Position numbers and translations under genes: made by a program. The notes beneath the pieces are model-generated. The model was given only the letters and a program-made list of their open reading frames with translations. It ran no database searches and was not told the DNA's origin. Below, piece by piece: positions 51,167-60,353 of a stretch of DNA of 64,000 nt (position 1 is its first letter; each line of letters starts with the position of its first letter). This stretch comes from Microbacterium sp. SORGH_AS_0888 (GTDB taxonomy: Bacteria > Actinomycetota > Actinomycetes > Actinomycetales > Microbacteriaceae), in assembly GCF_030818905.1 (NCBI RefSeq), contig NZ_JAUTAZ010000001.1, positions 1,240,001-1,304,000 on the forward strand. Reading direction: 5' to 3'.

Positions 51167-52195
51167 TCAGCCGAAGAGGGCGGCGGCCTCTTCGTAGCGG
51201 TACAGCGGGACGGTGTTGAGCTCGCCCAGCGCCTCCTCGAACGGGACGCGCACGATGTCGGTGCCGCGCATCGCGACCATCTGCCCCCAGGCGCCGTCCA
51301 CGATGGCGTCGGCGGCATGCAGGCCCAGGCGCGTCGCGAGCACGCGGTCGAATCCGGAGGGCGAGCCCCCGCGCTGGATGTGGCCGAGCACGGTCGCGCG
51401 CGTCTCGATCCCCGTGATGCGCTCGATCTCCGGGGCGAGCACCTCGCCGATGCCGCCGAGCCTGGGGCGGTTGAACGCATCCAGTCCCTTGTCGCTGTAG
51501 GCCTCGTCCATCCCGGTGAGCGTGAAGCCCTCCGAGACCACCACGAGCGGCGCGCGACCACGGTCGTGGGCGCGGCTGACCTGCTCGACGATCTCGTCGA
51601 TCGACATCGGCACCTCGGGGATGCAGATCACGTGCGCGCCCGCGGCGATGCCCGCGTGGAGCGCGATCCAGCCGACGTGACGCCCCATGACCTCCGCGAC
51701 CATGCAGCGCTGGTGCGAGTCGCCGGTCGTGCGCAGGCGGTCCATGGCATCGGTCGCGATGTTCACGGCCGTGTCGAAGCCGAAGGAGTAGTCGGTGGCA
51801 CGCAGGTCGTTGTCGATCGTCTTGGGCACGCCCAGCACGTTGACGCCGTCGTGGAAGAGCCGGTTGGCGGCGGCCAGGGTGCCCTCGCCGCCGATCGCGA
51901 CGATCCCGTCGATGTGGTGGCCGTAGAGCGTCTTCGAGATGTTCTCGGCGCCCCCGCGCGGCCCCTCATAGGGGTTCGTGCGACTCGTGCCGAGGATCGT
52001 GCCCCCGACCTTGGACAGGCCCTTCACCTCGTGCCTGGTCAGCGGGAAGAAGTCGCCGTCGACGACGCCGCGCCACCCGTCGCGGATGCCGACGAACTCG
52101 ATGTCGTGCACGGTCGTGCCCTTGAGCACGACGCCGCGGATCACCGCGTTCAGTCCGGGGCAGTCTCCGCCACTGGTCAGGATGCCGATCTTCAT
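51167..52195 (-). CDS. pfkA: 6-phosphofructokinase
   Basis: 342 residues. Phosphorylates fructose 6-phosphate, the committed glycolytic step. TSGGDCPGLNAVIRG opens the nucleotide site; GGEGT (Gly105) with PKTIDND (Lys125, catalytic Asp128) defines the mixed Gly/Lys type common in actinobacterial ATP-dependent enzymes, whereas Asp at the Gly position would indicate pyrophosphate use. MGRHVGWIALHAG and LGHIQRGGSPSGFDR complete the active site. ATG 52195 follows GAGGACC. Phosphoryl donor by residue pattern only. Confidence 0.93.
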   Translation of the reverse strand: MKIGILTSGGDCPGLNAVIRGVVLKGTTVHDIEFVGIRDGWRGVVDGDFFPLTRHEVKGLSKVGGTILGTSRTNPYEGPRGGAENISKTLYGHHIDGIVAIGGEGTLAAANRLFHDGVNVLGVPKTIDNDLRATDYSFGFDTAVNIATDAMDRLRTTGDSHQRCMVAEVMGRHVGWIALHAGIAAGAHVICIPEVPMSIDEIVEQVSRAHDRGRAPLVVVSEGFTLTGMDEAYSDKGLDAFNRPRLGGIGEVLAPEIERITGIETRATVLGHIQRGGSPSGFDRVLATRLGLHAADAIVDGAWGQMVAMRGTDIVRVPFEEALGELNTVPLYRYEEAAALFG

Positions 52196-52311
52196 GGGTG
52201 GGTCCTCAAAGCTGTGCAAAAGATTCCGGCGACGCTGCCAGACCGAGACTATCGCCGCGCGCACCTCGCCGCCACACGGGCACCGTGCGGCGGCGAGCTG
52301 CGCGGCCGTGC

Positions 52312-54477
52312 CTAGGCCGCGCCGAGCGCGCTGCGGGTGAGGTGCATGAGCGCCGACAGCTGCACGGAGTCGCTCGAACCGGGCTCGACGGCGTGACCGT
52401 CGAGGGCGCGGAGCGCGAGGCCCTGCTTCGAGTCGATGAGCTCGGCGATCTTGGTGTCGATCGTGTGCGCCGCGATGATGCGCCACGCCGTCACGGGCTC
52501 GTCCTGCCCGATGCGGTGCACCCGGTCGATCGCCTGTGTCTGCTCGGCCGCGGTCCAGCTGAGCTCGGCCAGCACGACGTTGGAGGCGGCCTGCATGTTC
52601 ACCCCGACACCGGCTGCCGTCAGCGAGCAGACGGCGATGGAGACGCCCGGATCGTTGTTGAACGCGTCGATCGCCGCCTGGCGGGATGTCGCGCTCTGGT
52701 CGCCGCGCAGCGACACGGTGCGCAGCCCGGCCGCGGCGAAGTGCGCCTCCGCGGCGTCCATCACGTCGATGTGCTTGGCGAAGAAGACCACCTTGCCGAC
52801 CGAGCGCTGCAGCTGCACCGCGTAGTCCGCGGCGAGCAGCGCCTTTGCCTGGCCGATGCGGCGCACCATCGAGAACACGTTGTCCTCGCCGGAGCCCGCC
52901 GCCTTCGACTCGTCGAGCTCATGCTGCGCGACGAGTCGCACGACATCCTCGTCGATCTCCCCGATCGCGAGCCCCCGGTCGCCGCGGGCCTCCACGATGC
53001 GACGGTAGCGCGCGGCCAGACGCTGCGCGAGCTCGCGCTCCGCCTGCCGGATGGAGCGGCCGTATTCGTCGTCGAGCTCGACGGGAAGATCGGCGACGAG
53101 CTTGTCGGGCAGGTCTTTCGCGACATCCGTCTTCAGTCGGCGGACGATGCCCATCGAGATCACCGCGGACCGCGCCGCCGGGTAGAACGCCTTGTCGGCC
53201 GGGGTCAGACCGGTCTCGTCGAGACGCTCCATCAGCTCGGGCTCGGGCTTCGTGCCGTTGGTCCAGCCGAGGAAGCGCCAGATCGCGTCGAAGTCCTCGA
53301 CGTCGTTGATGAGCGGGGTGCCGGTCAGCGCGAGCATGAGCGGGTGGCTCATGCGCTCACGGATGCCGGCGGCGAGCGCCAGCACGTTCCGGGAACGCTG
53401 CGAGGTGAGGTTCTTGATGAAGTGCGCCTCATCGACGACCATGCCCGCGAGACCGATCTCGCCGAGCCAGGCGAGGTGCCGATCCAGCACCTCGTAGTTG
53501 ACGATGAACACGTCGGCGAAGGCGTCGATGTCCTCCCCGTCGCCCTGGATGACCGTCGCGCGGCGCTGCGGCGTCCAGCGTTCCACCTCGCGCGCCCAGT
53601 TCATCTTCACGACGTTGGGCACGACCACCAGCAGCGGATACGCGTCGGCGACGGATGCTGCCAGCACCGACTCGGCGGTCTTGCCCAGGCCCGGCTCGTC
53701 CGCGAGGAGGAACGAGCGGTGCCCCTCGCGAACCGCCTCCAGGAACCGCGACTGGTGCGGCATGATCTCGAGGCCCTTGGGCGAGAGCCGGTCGAACTCG
53801 GGCACGGGCGGAAGCTCCATGCACGCGGAGCCGCCGCCGGCGCCCGTCTCGAACGCCTTGTACAGCGGGCCCATGAGCTCCCAGCCGTCCAGACGGCGGC
53901 GGGGGGTCTCGCGGGGCGCGCGGAGCGCGAGGTCGGGCGCGAGGAAGGGATGCGCCATCTGCCGCGCCTCGACCTGCGGCGGGATCACCTGGCGCTCGGC
54001 GAGCTGCGGCGGCACGAGCGCCGCGGTCGCCTTGGCCGGGGCCGCATCCGTGATGATCAGCTCGTCGGCGGGGAGCTCCGCACCCGACTCGAGCAGCCAG
54101 TCGCGGCGCATGCGCTTCGCGACCGGAGAGGTCGCCTGGTCGACCTCGAGCAGCTGGATGAGGGACGTGTCGCGCGCGGCGGTCTTCGCGAGGATCGTCG
54201 CGACGCCGTCGAGGCGCTTCAGCAGCTCGCTGCGCGCGCCATCGGTGAGCTCGGCGTCGGCCTTGACGCGGGCACGCTCCTCGCGCACGAGGAAGGCGAT
54301 GACCTGGAACTTGACCCGATTGGTCGGGCCCAGCTTGCCACGCTGCGCCTTGGCTTCGACCTCGCGGACCTTTCGGGCGAGGATCGGGATGAGGGGGGCC
54401 TCGTCATCGCGTCGGGCGGACGAGGTACGGGTGCGCCGCGCGGTGCTGGTGCGGGCGGCGGGTGCCGTGGTCGGCAT
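52312..54477 (-). CDS. SNF2 family DNA helicase/ATPase
   Basis: 721 residues. A helical and basic N-terminus (1-230) with no recognised domain precedes the SWI2/SNF2 motor: motif I DEPGLGKT (Lys266), motif Ia VVPNVVKMNW, motif II VVDEAH (Asp349-His352), motif III LTGTP, and in lobe 2 LRGDQS, AAGVGVNMQAA and QAIDRVHRIGQ (motif VI). It translocates on duplex DNA using ATP; bacterial members remodel protein-DNA or act in repair and recycling of RNA polymerase (RapA-like). No nuclease or methylase neighbour points to restriction. The upstream 219 bp to the lipoprotein contain no gene I can support. Confidence 0.9.
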   Translation of the reverse strand: MPTTAPAARTSTARRTRTSSARRDDEAPLIPILARKVREVEAKAQRGKLGPTNRVKFQVIAFLVREERARVKADAELTDGARSELLKRLDGVATILAKTAARDTSLIQLLEVDQATSPVAKRMRRDWLLESGAELPADELIITDAAPAKATAALVPPQLAERQVIPPQVEARQMAHPFLAPDLALRAPRETPRRRLDGWELMGPLYKAFETGAGGGSACMELPPVPEFDRLSPKGLEIMPHQSRFLEAVREGHRSFLLADEPGLGKTAESVLAASVADAYPLLVVVPNVVKMNWAREVERWTPQRRATVIQGDGEDIDAFADVFIVNYEVLDRHLAWLGEIGLAGMVVDEAHFIKNLTSQRSRNVLALAAGIRERMSHPLMLALTGTPLINDVEDFDAIWRFLGWTNGTKPEPELMERLDETGLTPADKAFYPAARSAVISMGIVRRLKTDVAKDLPDKLVADLPVELDDEYGRSIRQAERELAQRLAARYRRIVEARGDRGLAIGEIDEDVVRLVAQHELDESKAAGSGEDNVFSMVRRIGQAKALLAADYAVQLQRSVGKVVFFAKHIDVMDAAEAHFAAAGLRTVSLRGDQSATSRQAAIDAFNNDPGVSIAVCSLTAAGVGVNMQAASNVVLAELSWTAAEQTQAIDRVHRIGQDEPVTAWRIIAAHTIDTKIAELIDSKQGLALRALDGHAVEPGSSDSVQLSALMHLTRSALGAA

Positions 54478-54696
54478 GCTCCTCCTGAGCGTCGGTTCCG
54501 GATTCCTCCGTCACCGGCTGATCCCTCGCGGGGGCCGGCGATGCCCGCGGGCGGCTCGGTGCCGGGACGAACGCGGGCGGGTCGTCGGGCGCGTCAGCAC
54601 GTGGGATGCCTCCGTGCAACTGCGACGACCGCGAACAGTGTAGCGCAGCTACGTGTCCGTCCGCCCGCGAGGAGGCGACGCCGGCCGCGGTGCGCC

Positions 54697-55327
54697 TCAG
54701 CGCCAGAGCGTGGCGACGATGTCCTCGGTGTAGCCGTCGGGTTGATCGTCGACCCAGGATGTCGTGATCCAGCCGTTGCCGCGGAGGAAGTGCGTCTCGC
54801 CGCGGGTGACGACCTTGTCATCCATGTCGACTGTGCGGCTCTGGGTGCGGCAGACCGTTCCGCCCGACAGCGCCTCGCAGGAGAAGCCGCTCGAGGTCAG
54901 AGCGTCCTGGACCTGGGCGGCCTGCGCGGCGTCGACGATGGAGACCTGCGTCGCGAGCCCCGGTCCACCGGGGGTCCCCCCAGGTGCAACGCAGCGTCGG
55001 GATCCCGGACTCGAGGATCTCCAGGGCGGGCACGACCTGCGTCGCGTAGAGCGTGATCCCCGGATCGTTGAGGGTCCGCGTCGCCTCCAGGGACTGCAGC
55101 ATCGCGGGCGAATAGAGCTGTTCGCACGAGGCAGGAAGGGCGATGCCGGGCACGGGGGTCGCCGAGGCGGTGGGGGTCGTCGTGGGCGCCGCGGACGCGG
55201 TAGCGGTGCTCGAGGGCGTTCCGGAGCTCGTCGGGGTTGCGGGCTCCGGAACGCAGCCGGCGGTCCCGACGGAGAGGGCTCCGAGCGCGAGAAGAAGGAC
55301 GGCGGCTCGTCCCGGACGCAGGTTCAC
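54697..55327 (-). pseudogene. Secreted lipoprotein, frameshifted as written
   Basis: GTG 55327 with GAGGGAGATC upstream starts a lipoprotein signal ending in SVGTAGC, followed by a Thr/Ser/Pro/Ala linker (about 25-60) and a domain beginning LPASCEQLYSPAMLQSL. At CTWG the frame is lost; dropping one C of the CCCCCC run at 54976-54981 restores TPGGPGLATQVSIVDAAQAAQVQDAL through ITTSWVDDQPDGYTEDIVATLWR to TGA 54697. Corrected length about 209 residues with four cysteines in the domain. Not a family I can name; similar secreted proteins occur in Microbacteriaceae. Confidence 0.78.
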
Positions 55328-55362
55328 GATCTCTCCCTCGGCTCGGCGGCGGTCCTCCGACC

Positions 55363-57651
55363 CTAACCGGCCCGGTCCGCCGCGCCCGTACCCACGCGGC
55401 GCAGTCGCAGACTGTTGAGCACGACGAACACGCTGGAGAACGCCATCGCCGCCCCGGCGATCATGGGGTTCAGCAGGCCGAACGCCGCCAGCGGCAGCGC
55501 GGCGACGTTGTACGCGAAGGCCCAGAAGAGGTTGCCGCGGATGACGCGCATCGTGCGGCGGCCCAGCCGCAGCGCCGTGACGACCCCGCCGAGGTCGGTG
55601 CCGGTGAGGGCGATGTCGCCCGCCGCGGCCGCGGCATCCGTGCCCCCGCCGACCGCGATCCCCAGGTCGGCGGCTGCGAGCGCCGCGGCGTCGTTGACGC
55701 CGTCACCGACCATCGCGACGCGTCGGCCCTCGGCGCGCAGCTGCTCGACGAGCGCGACCTTGCCCTCCGGGCTCACCCGTGCCTGCACGCGTTCGATGCC
55801 GACGGCCGCCGCGACGGCACGCGCCGTCGGCTCGGCGTCACCGGTCACCATCACGACCTCGAGTCCGTCGTCCCGCAGCCGGGCCACGGTGCGCGCGGCC
55901 TCGGGCCGCAGCGTGTCGGCCACGGCGAGGACGATCCGAGCCTCGGGCTCCTCACCCGTCCCGGCCCACCCGCCGACGACGACCGTGGCGGTCCGCTCGT
56001 GGGCCTCGATCGCCGCGCGGAGCGCCGCCGGCAGCGGCGCTCCGGTGTGACGCTGCGCGAACTCCGGCGACCCGGCGAACACGGAACGGCCGTCGACGAC
56101 GCCCGTGAGTCCGTGGCCGGCGAGCGCATCGACGTCGGCGACCGGCAGCAGCGAGTCCGTCGCCGCTGCGATCGCACGACCGATCGGGTGCTCGCTCGCG
56201 TGTTCGAGCGAGGCGACGAGCAGCCGCGCCTCGGCCTCGTCGACGCCCGGCGCGGGCACCGCGGCGATCAGCGACATCCGGCCGGTCGTGAGCGTCCCGG
56301 TCTTGTCGAGCGCGACGAGATCGATGCGGTCCGCGTTCTCGATCGCCTCGGGCCCGGTCAGCAGGATGCCGAGCTGCGCACCGCGTCCGGAGCCGACCAG
56401 GATCGCGATCGGGGTGGCAAGACCCAGAGCACAGGGGCACGCGACGATCAACACCGCCACGGCGGCCGTGAACCCCGCGGTGATCGGCTGTCCGGCCAGG
56501 AGCCAGGCGCCCAGGGTGAGCACCGAGAGGGCGATGACGACCGGCACGAACACCGCCGAGATGCGGTCGGCGAGGCGCTGCGCCCGGCTCTTGCCGAGCT
56601 GCGCGTTCTCGACGAGCGCGGCGATGCGCGCGAGGCGCGTGTCGGCGCCGACACCGGTCGCCCGCACCCGCAGCACGCCGCCCTGCGCGACCGTGCCGCC
56701 GGTGACCTCGGTGCCGACGACCGCATCGACCGGCAGCGACTCGCCGGTCAGCATGCTCTCGTCGAGCGCGGCGCGTCCCTCGACGACGACGCCGTCGGCT
56801 GCGACCGTCTGCCCGGGGCGCACGAGGAACTCGTCGCCGACGGCGAGGCGGTCCGTGGGGATGCGCGCACCGGACGCGAGCTCCACCTCGGGCGCGCCGA
56901 GCTCGAGCAGCGCCCGCAGCGCCCGCCCGGCCCGCCGTCGTGCGCGGTCCTCGATGTACCGGCCGAGGAGCAGGAACACCGTGACGACCGAGGCGACCTC
57001 GAAGTAGATCGCCGAGGCGGGGTCGGCCCCGAGCTCGAAGCCGTGCGTCATGCCGATCATGCCGGCGGTGCCGAACACGAGCGCCCAGACGCTCCAGAGA
57101 TAGGCCGCCAGCGTGCCGAGGGTGACGAGGGTGTCCATCGTCACGGCGCCGTGGCGGAGGTTGGCGAGCGTGGCGCGGTGGAACGGCCAGCCGCCCCAGA
57201 GCACGATGGGGGTGGCGAGCACGAGGCTCATCCACTGCCAGCCGGGGAACTGCCAGGCCGGCACCATGGCGACGGCGACCACCGGCAGGGCCAGCAGCGC
57301 CGTGACCACGACCCGCACAGGGGATGCGACCGCCGCGTGGTGGCCCTCGTGCTTCTCGTGCGCACCGTCGTGCAGGTGGGCCTCGGGGGCCATCGCCGCC
57401 CCGTGCCCGTCCCGCGGGCCGCGGCCCGGTGTCGGACGCACGCGCGCGTCGTAGCCCGCCGAGCCGACGGCCCGCGTCAGCAACGCGGGGTCGAGATCCG
57501 CCGGATGCGTCACGCGCGCGGTCTCGGTCGCGAGGTTCACCTGCGCGTGGACCCCGTCGATCGCCTGCAGGCGGCGCTCGACGCGGGCGACGCAGCTGGC
57601 GCACGTCATGCCTGTGATGTCGAGCACAGAGGTTCGGGTGTCAACGGCCAT
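55363..57651 (-). CDS. copA: Copper-translocating P-type ATPase
   Basis: 762 residues. An N-terminal metal-binding domain has GMTCASC (Cys17, Cys20). A His-rich stretch (HLHDGAHEKHEGHH, near 95-108) precedes eight membrane helices. The transmembrane CPC motif is Cys405-Pro-Cys407, the phosphorylated Asp449 is in DKTGTLT, SEHP is the copper-class HP motif, and MVGDGVNDAAAL is the hinge. It exports Cu(I). ATG 57651 is chosen since it starts just before the metal domain; longer forms run through the operator. A CsoR-like site sits 10 bp upstream. Confidence 0.95.
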   Translation of the reverse strand: MAVDTRTSVLDITGMTCASCVARVERRLQAIDGVHAQVNLATETARVTHPADLDPALLTRAVGSAGYDARVRPTPGRGPRDGHGAAMAPEAHLHDGAHEKHEGHHAAVASPVRVVVTALLALPVVAVAMVPAWQFPGWQWMSLVLATPIVLWGGWPFHRATLANLRHGAVTMDTLVTLGTLAAYLWSVWALVFGTAGMIGMTHGFELGADPASAIYFEVASVVTVFLLLGRYIEDRARRRAGRALRALLELGAPEVELASGARIPTDRLAVGDEFLVRPGQTVAADGVVVEGRAALDESMLTGESLPVDAVVGTEVTGGTVAQGGVLRVRATGVGADTRLARIAALVENAQLGKSRAQRLADRISAVFVPVVIALSVLTLGAWLLAGQPITAGFTAAVAVLIVACPCALGLATPIAILVGSGRGAQLGILLTGPEAIENADRIDLVALDKTGTLTTGRMSLIAAVPAPGVDEAEARLLVASLEHASEHPIGRAIAAATDSLLPVADVDALAGHGLTGVVDGRSVFAGSPEFAQRHTGAPLPAALRAAIEAHERTATVVVGGWAGTGEEPEARIVLAVADTLRPEAARTVARLRDDGLEVVMVTGDAEPTARAVAAAVGIERVQARVSPEGKVALVEQLRAEGRRVAMVGDGVNDAAALAAADLGIAVGGGTDAAAAAGDIALTGTDLGGVVTALRLGRRTMRVIRGNLFWAFAYNVAALPLAAFGLLNPMIAGAAMAFSSVFVVLNSLRLRRVGTGAADRAG

Positions 57652-57660
57652 GCGGTCATA

Positions 57661-57677
57661 ATACCCCCCTGGGGTAT
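57661..57677. promoter_or_regulatory. CsoR-like copper operator upstream of copA
   Basis: ATACCCCCCTGGGGTAT: an A/T-flanked C-run/G-run palindrome, arms ATACCCC and GGGGTAT, the form bound by CsoR-type copper repressors. It is 10 bp before the copA ATG. No csoR gene is in the window. Confidence 0.75.
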
Positions 57678-57719
57678 AACGCGGGTCGGTTCCGCCGATC
57701 ATCGCCGGCATCGACGCCG

Positions 57720-57725
57720 TAGGCT
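57720..57725 (+). promoter_or_regulatory. Leaderless -10 hexamer for deoC
   Basis: TAGGCT, 6 nt before the ATG at 57732. Confidence 0.4.
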
Positions 57726-57731
57726 GGGAGG

Positions 57732-58448
57732 ATGCCGCAGATCACCGAAGCCGAGCTCGCCGCCATGATCGACCACGCGATCCTCAAGCCCGAGCTGACC
57801 CGCACAGAGGTCGACGCCGAGCTCGACATCGCCCGGGAGTGGGGGGTGTTCAGCGTATGCGTGCGCCCCTCCGACATCGCGCACGCCGTCGCACACCTCG
57901 CGGGCAGCGACGTGGCCGTCGGCACCGTCATCGGCTTCCCCCACGGCACGACCTCCACACAGGCGAAGGTCGCCGAGGTCCGCCAGGCGATCGCCGACGG
58001 CGCGAGCGAGCTCGACATGGTCGTCAACATCGCAGCACTGCGCTCGGGCTTCGACGACACGGTGGCCGACGACATCCGTGCCGTGAAGGATGCCGCGGAC
58101 GGGCGGATCGTCAAGGTGATCCTGGAGACCAGCTACCTCGACGACGAGCAGATCGCCCGCGGAAGCCGGCTCGTGGAGACCGCGGGTGCGGACTTCGTCA
58201 AGACCTCGACGGGCTTCGGCGGCGGCGGGGCGACCGTGGCCGACGTGCGCCTCATGCGCGAGAGCGTCGGGCCGGCGGTGCAGGTCAAGGCGTCGGGTGG
58301 CGTGCGCGGGCTCGCGACGGCGCTCGAGATGCGGGATGCCGGCGCCACCCGTCTCGGCACGAGCGCGAGCGCGACGATCCTCGGCGAGCTGCGCGCGATC
58401 CTCGCGGGCGGTGAGGCCGCCGGCGCCGTCGACACGTCCTCGTACTGA
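57732..58448 (+). CDS. deoC: Deoxyribose-phosphate aldolase
   Basis: 238 residues. Splits 2-deoxyribose 5-phosphate into acetaldehyde and glyceraldehyde 3-phosphate in deoxynucleoside breakdown. MIDHAILKPELT, FSVCVRP, GTVIGFPHGTTSTQAKVAEVRQAIADGASELDMVVNI and the Schiff-base lysine in FVKTSTGF are diagnostic, with the second lysine in VQVKASGGVRG. It stands alone, divergent from copA; no deoA or deoD neighbour. Confidence 0.95.
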   Translation: MPQITEAELAAMIDHAILKPELTRTEVDAELDIAREWGVFSVCVRPSDIAHAVAHLAGSDVAVGTVIGFPHGTTSTQAKVAEVRQAIADGASELDMVVNIAALRSGFDDTVADDIRAVKDAADGRIVKVILETSYLDDEQIARGSRLVETAGADFVKTSTGFGGGGATVADVRLMRESVGPAVQVKASGGVRGLATALEMRDAGATRLGTSASATILGELRAILAGGEAAGAVDTSSY

Positions 58449-58482
58449 CTCACCGCGCACCCCGTACCCCTCCTCGCCGGCC

Positions 58483-58505
58483 GGGGCGCGACGCCGTCGC
58501 GCCCC
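58483..58505 (+). terminator. Terminator after deoC
   Basis: GGGGCGCGAC pairs perfectly with GTCGCGCCCC around GCC, between convergent deoC and ribF. Confidence 0.7.
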
Positions 58506-58533
58506 GCGTCCGGCTAACCGCTCGCGCTCGCGC

Positions 58534-59487
58534 TCAGGTGAGGGCTTCGCGCACGCGGCGCACATCGTCCGCCATCTGCGTCGTCAGCTGATCGATCGAG
58601 TCGAAGGCCGCCATCCCGCGCACGCGCTCGACGAACTGCACGTCGACCCGGTGTCCGTAGAGGTCGAGATCGGTCTCGTCGAGCACATAGGCCTCTACCT
58701 GACGCACCGGCACATCGCCGAAGGTGGGATTGGTGCCGACGCTGATCGCGGCGGGGTAGCGCACCCCGGGCCGGAGCCCCGACTCCTCGTCGACGAGCCA
58801 GCCCGCGTAGACGCCGTCGGCCGGCACGAACCCCTCGAGATCCGCGGACAGGTTCGCGGTCGGGAAGCCGAGCTCGCGCCCGCGCTTGAGCCCGTGCACG
58901 ACCTCGCCCCACACCGAGGGCGCGCGGCCGAGCAGTCGCGCCGCCCGCTCCACGTCGCCCGCGGCCAGGAGCTCGCGGATCCAGGTCGACGAGACCCGGC
59001 GGCCCTCGTCGACCGCTCGCACGTCGTCGATCACGTCGACGCGGAAGCCGAACTCCTCGCCCAGCTCGCGGAGGGTCTCGGGGGTGCCGACCCCGCCCAC
59101 GCCGAAGCGGAAGTCGCCCCCGACGAGCACGGCGCGCGTGCCGAGCGGCTGCAGCACGCGGGCGACGAACGCCCGCGGCGACAGCTGCGCGAGGGCCTCG
59201 TCGAAGGTGAGGATCAGCACCGCGTCCACGCCGGTCTCGGCCAGGAGGCGGATCTGCTGGGTGACCCCGATCAGGCTCGGGGGGCAGATCTCCGGGCGCA
59301 GCAGCGCGAGCGGATTGCGGTCGAACGTGACCGCGACCACGCGCGCGCCGCGGTCGGCGGCATCGACCTGCGCGCGCTCGATGATCGCTCGATGTCCGGC
59401 GTGCACGCCGTCGAACTTGCCGATCGCGACGACCGAGGGGCCGAAGCCCTCCGGCACGTCCTCCGGGCTGCGGAACACCGTCACCAT
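58534..59487 (-). CDS. ribF: Bifunctional riboflavin kinase/FAD synthetase
   Basis: 317 residues. The N-terminal adenylyltransferase half has GKFDGVHAGHRAII and the SSTWIRELLAAGDVERAARLLGRAP tail; the C-terminal kinase half has VVHGLKRGRELGFPTANL and DETDLDLYGHRVDVQFVERVRG. It makes FMN and then FAD from riboflavin. Cofactors from it serve the flavin enzymes in the window. The ATG overlaps the preceding membrane-protein gene by 7 nt. Confidence 0.95.
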   Translation of the reverse strand: MVTVFRSPEDVPEGFGPSVVAIGKFDGVHAGHRAIIERAQVDAADRGARVVAVTFDRNPLALLRPEICPPSLIGVTQQIRLLAETGVDAVLILTFDEALAQLSPRAFVARVLQPLGTRAVLVGGDFRFGVGGVGTPETLRELGEEFGFRVDVIDDVRAVDEGRRVSSTWIRELLAAGDVERAARLLGRAPSVWGEVVHGLKRGRELGFPTANLSADLEGFVPADGVYAGWLVDEESGLRPGVRYPAAISVGTNPTFGDVPVRQVEAYVLDETDLDLYGHRVDVQFVERVRGMAAFDSIDQLTTQMADDVRRVREALT

Positions 59488-59939
59488 GACGACCTCGATC
59501 CGAGGGGTTCGGGCTCGTCGGCCGCGACCGGCCGCCCCGGGCGCGTGACCCAGAGCCAGCGCAGTCCGACGACGGGCAGCACGAGCGGGATGAACAGATA
59601 GCCGTCGCCGTACAGCGACCAGACGGTCGGATGCTGGAACAGGTCGGGCAGCACGATGCTCAGGGTGCCCACGACCAGCACGCCGGCCAGCTCGAAGACG
59701 ATGGCGACCCAGGCGATGCCGTACCAGACGCGAGAGTCCGCGAAGACCAGGGCGAGCGTCGCCACGATGTACACGACCGCCGACACGGCGGAGAGCGAGT
59801 AGGCCAGCGGCGCATCGGCGTACTCGCTCACGATCTGCACGAACGAGCGTCCGGTCGCGGCGAGGGCCATGATCGCGTACACCACGACGAGGACGCGGCC
59901 GACACCGGTCATGCGGCGGCGAGGTGCAGGGGTGGACAT
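59481..59939 (-). CDS. Four-helix membrane protein between truB and ribF
   Basis: 152 residues, no named family recognised. Four hydrophobic helices (about 12-32, 46-66, 70-94 and 112-130) with short loops; a Pro/Glu/Arg tail ends in the cytoplasm. The stop overlaps ribF by 7 nt, so it is co-transcribed. I recall similar small membrane proteins at this position in other Microbacteriaceae, but its job is unknown. Confidence 0.75.
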   Translation of the reverse strand: MSTPAPRRRMTGVGRVLVVVYAIMALAATGRSFVQIVSEYADAPLAYSLSAVSAVVYIVATLALVFADSRVWYGIAWVAIVFELAGVLVVGTLSIVLPDLFQHPTVWSLYGDGYLFIPLVLPVVGLRWLWVTRPGRPVAADEPEPLGSRSSW

Positions 59940-59984
59940 GACGACCCCATCCTAGTTCGGGACGCGGCCCCGACGGAGGCGGCC

Positions 59985-60353
59985 TCAGGCTCCCTGCAGC
60001 GTCCAGATGACCTCCATGCGCCACACCATGATCGCGACCGCGAGGGCAGCGACTCCCATGATGACGGTGCTCCACCGGCTTCGCTCGATGAGCGCCCAGG
60101 CCACGCCCGCGGGCGGCAGGAGGACCGCGGAGACGAGGTAGACCCAGAACTCCAGCGGGTTGCCGGCGGGCGCGTTGCCCGCCCACGGGGCGACGACCGC
60201 GACGACGACCTGGGCGATGAGCAGCAGCTCGACGAGGGCGAGGACTCCGACCGACAGGTCGCTCGGCCGACGGCCAGCGAGCCCGAGCACGAGGCACAGG
60301 AGGCCGCCGGCCGCGGCGATGGCGACCTGGGCGAGCGTGAACCAGAGGATCAT
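59985..60353 (-). CDS. Four-helix membrane protein coupled to truB
   Basis: 122 residues, not a recognised family. Hydrophobic helices at about 3-22, 31-52, 62-82 and 91-108. ATG 60353 overlaps the truB TGA by four bases, fixing the start and coupling translation to truB. Together with the next gene it forms a truB-membrane-membrane-ribF string. Confidence 0.75.
   Translation of the reverse strand: MILWFTLAQVAIAAAGGLLCLVLGLAGRRPSDLSVGVLALVELLLIAQVVVAVVAPWAGNAPAGNPLEFWVYLVSAVLLPPAGVAWALIERSRWSTVIMGVAALAVAIMVWRMEVIWTLQGA

Noticed and set aside
52312..54477. Restriction or defence island around the SNF2 helicase
   Set aside because: Neighbours are pfkA and a lipoprotein; no methylase, nuclease or ATPase partner of a known defence system is adjacent.
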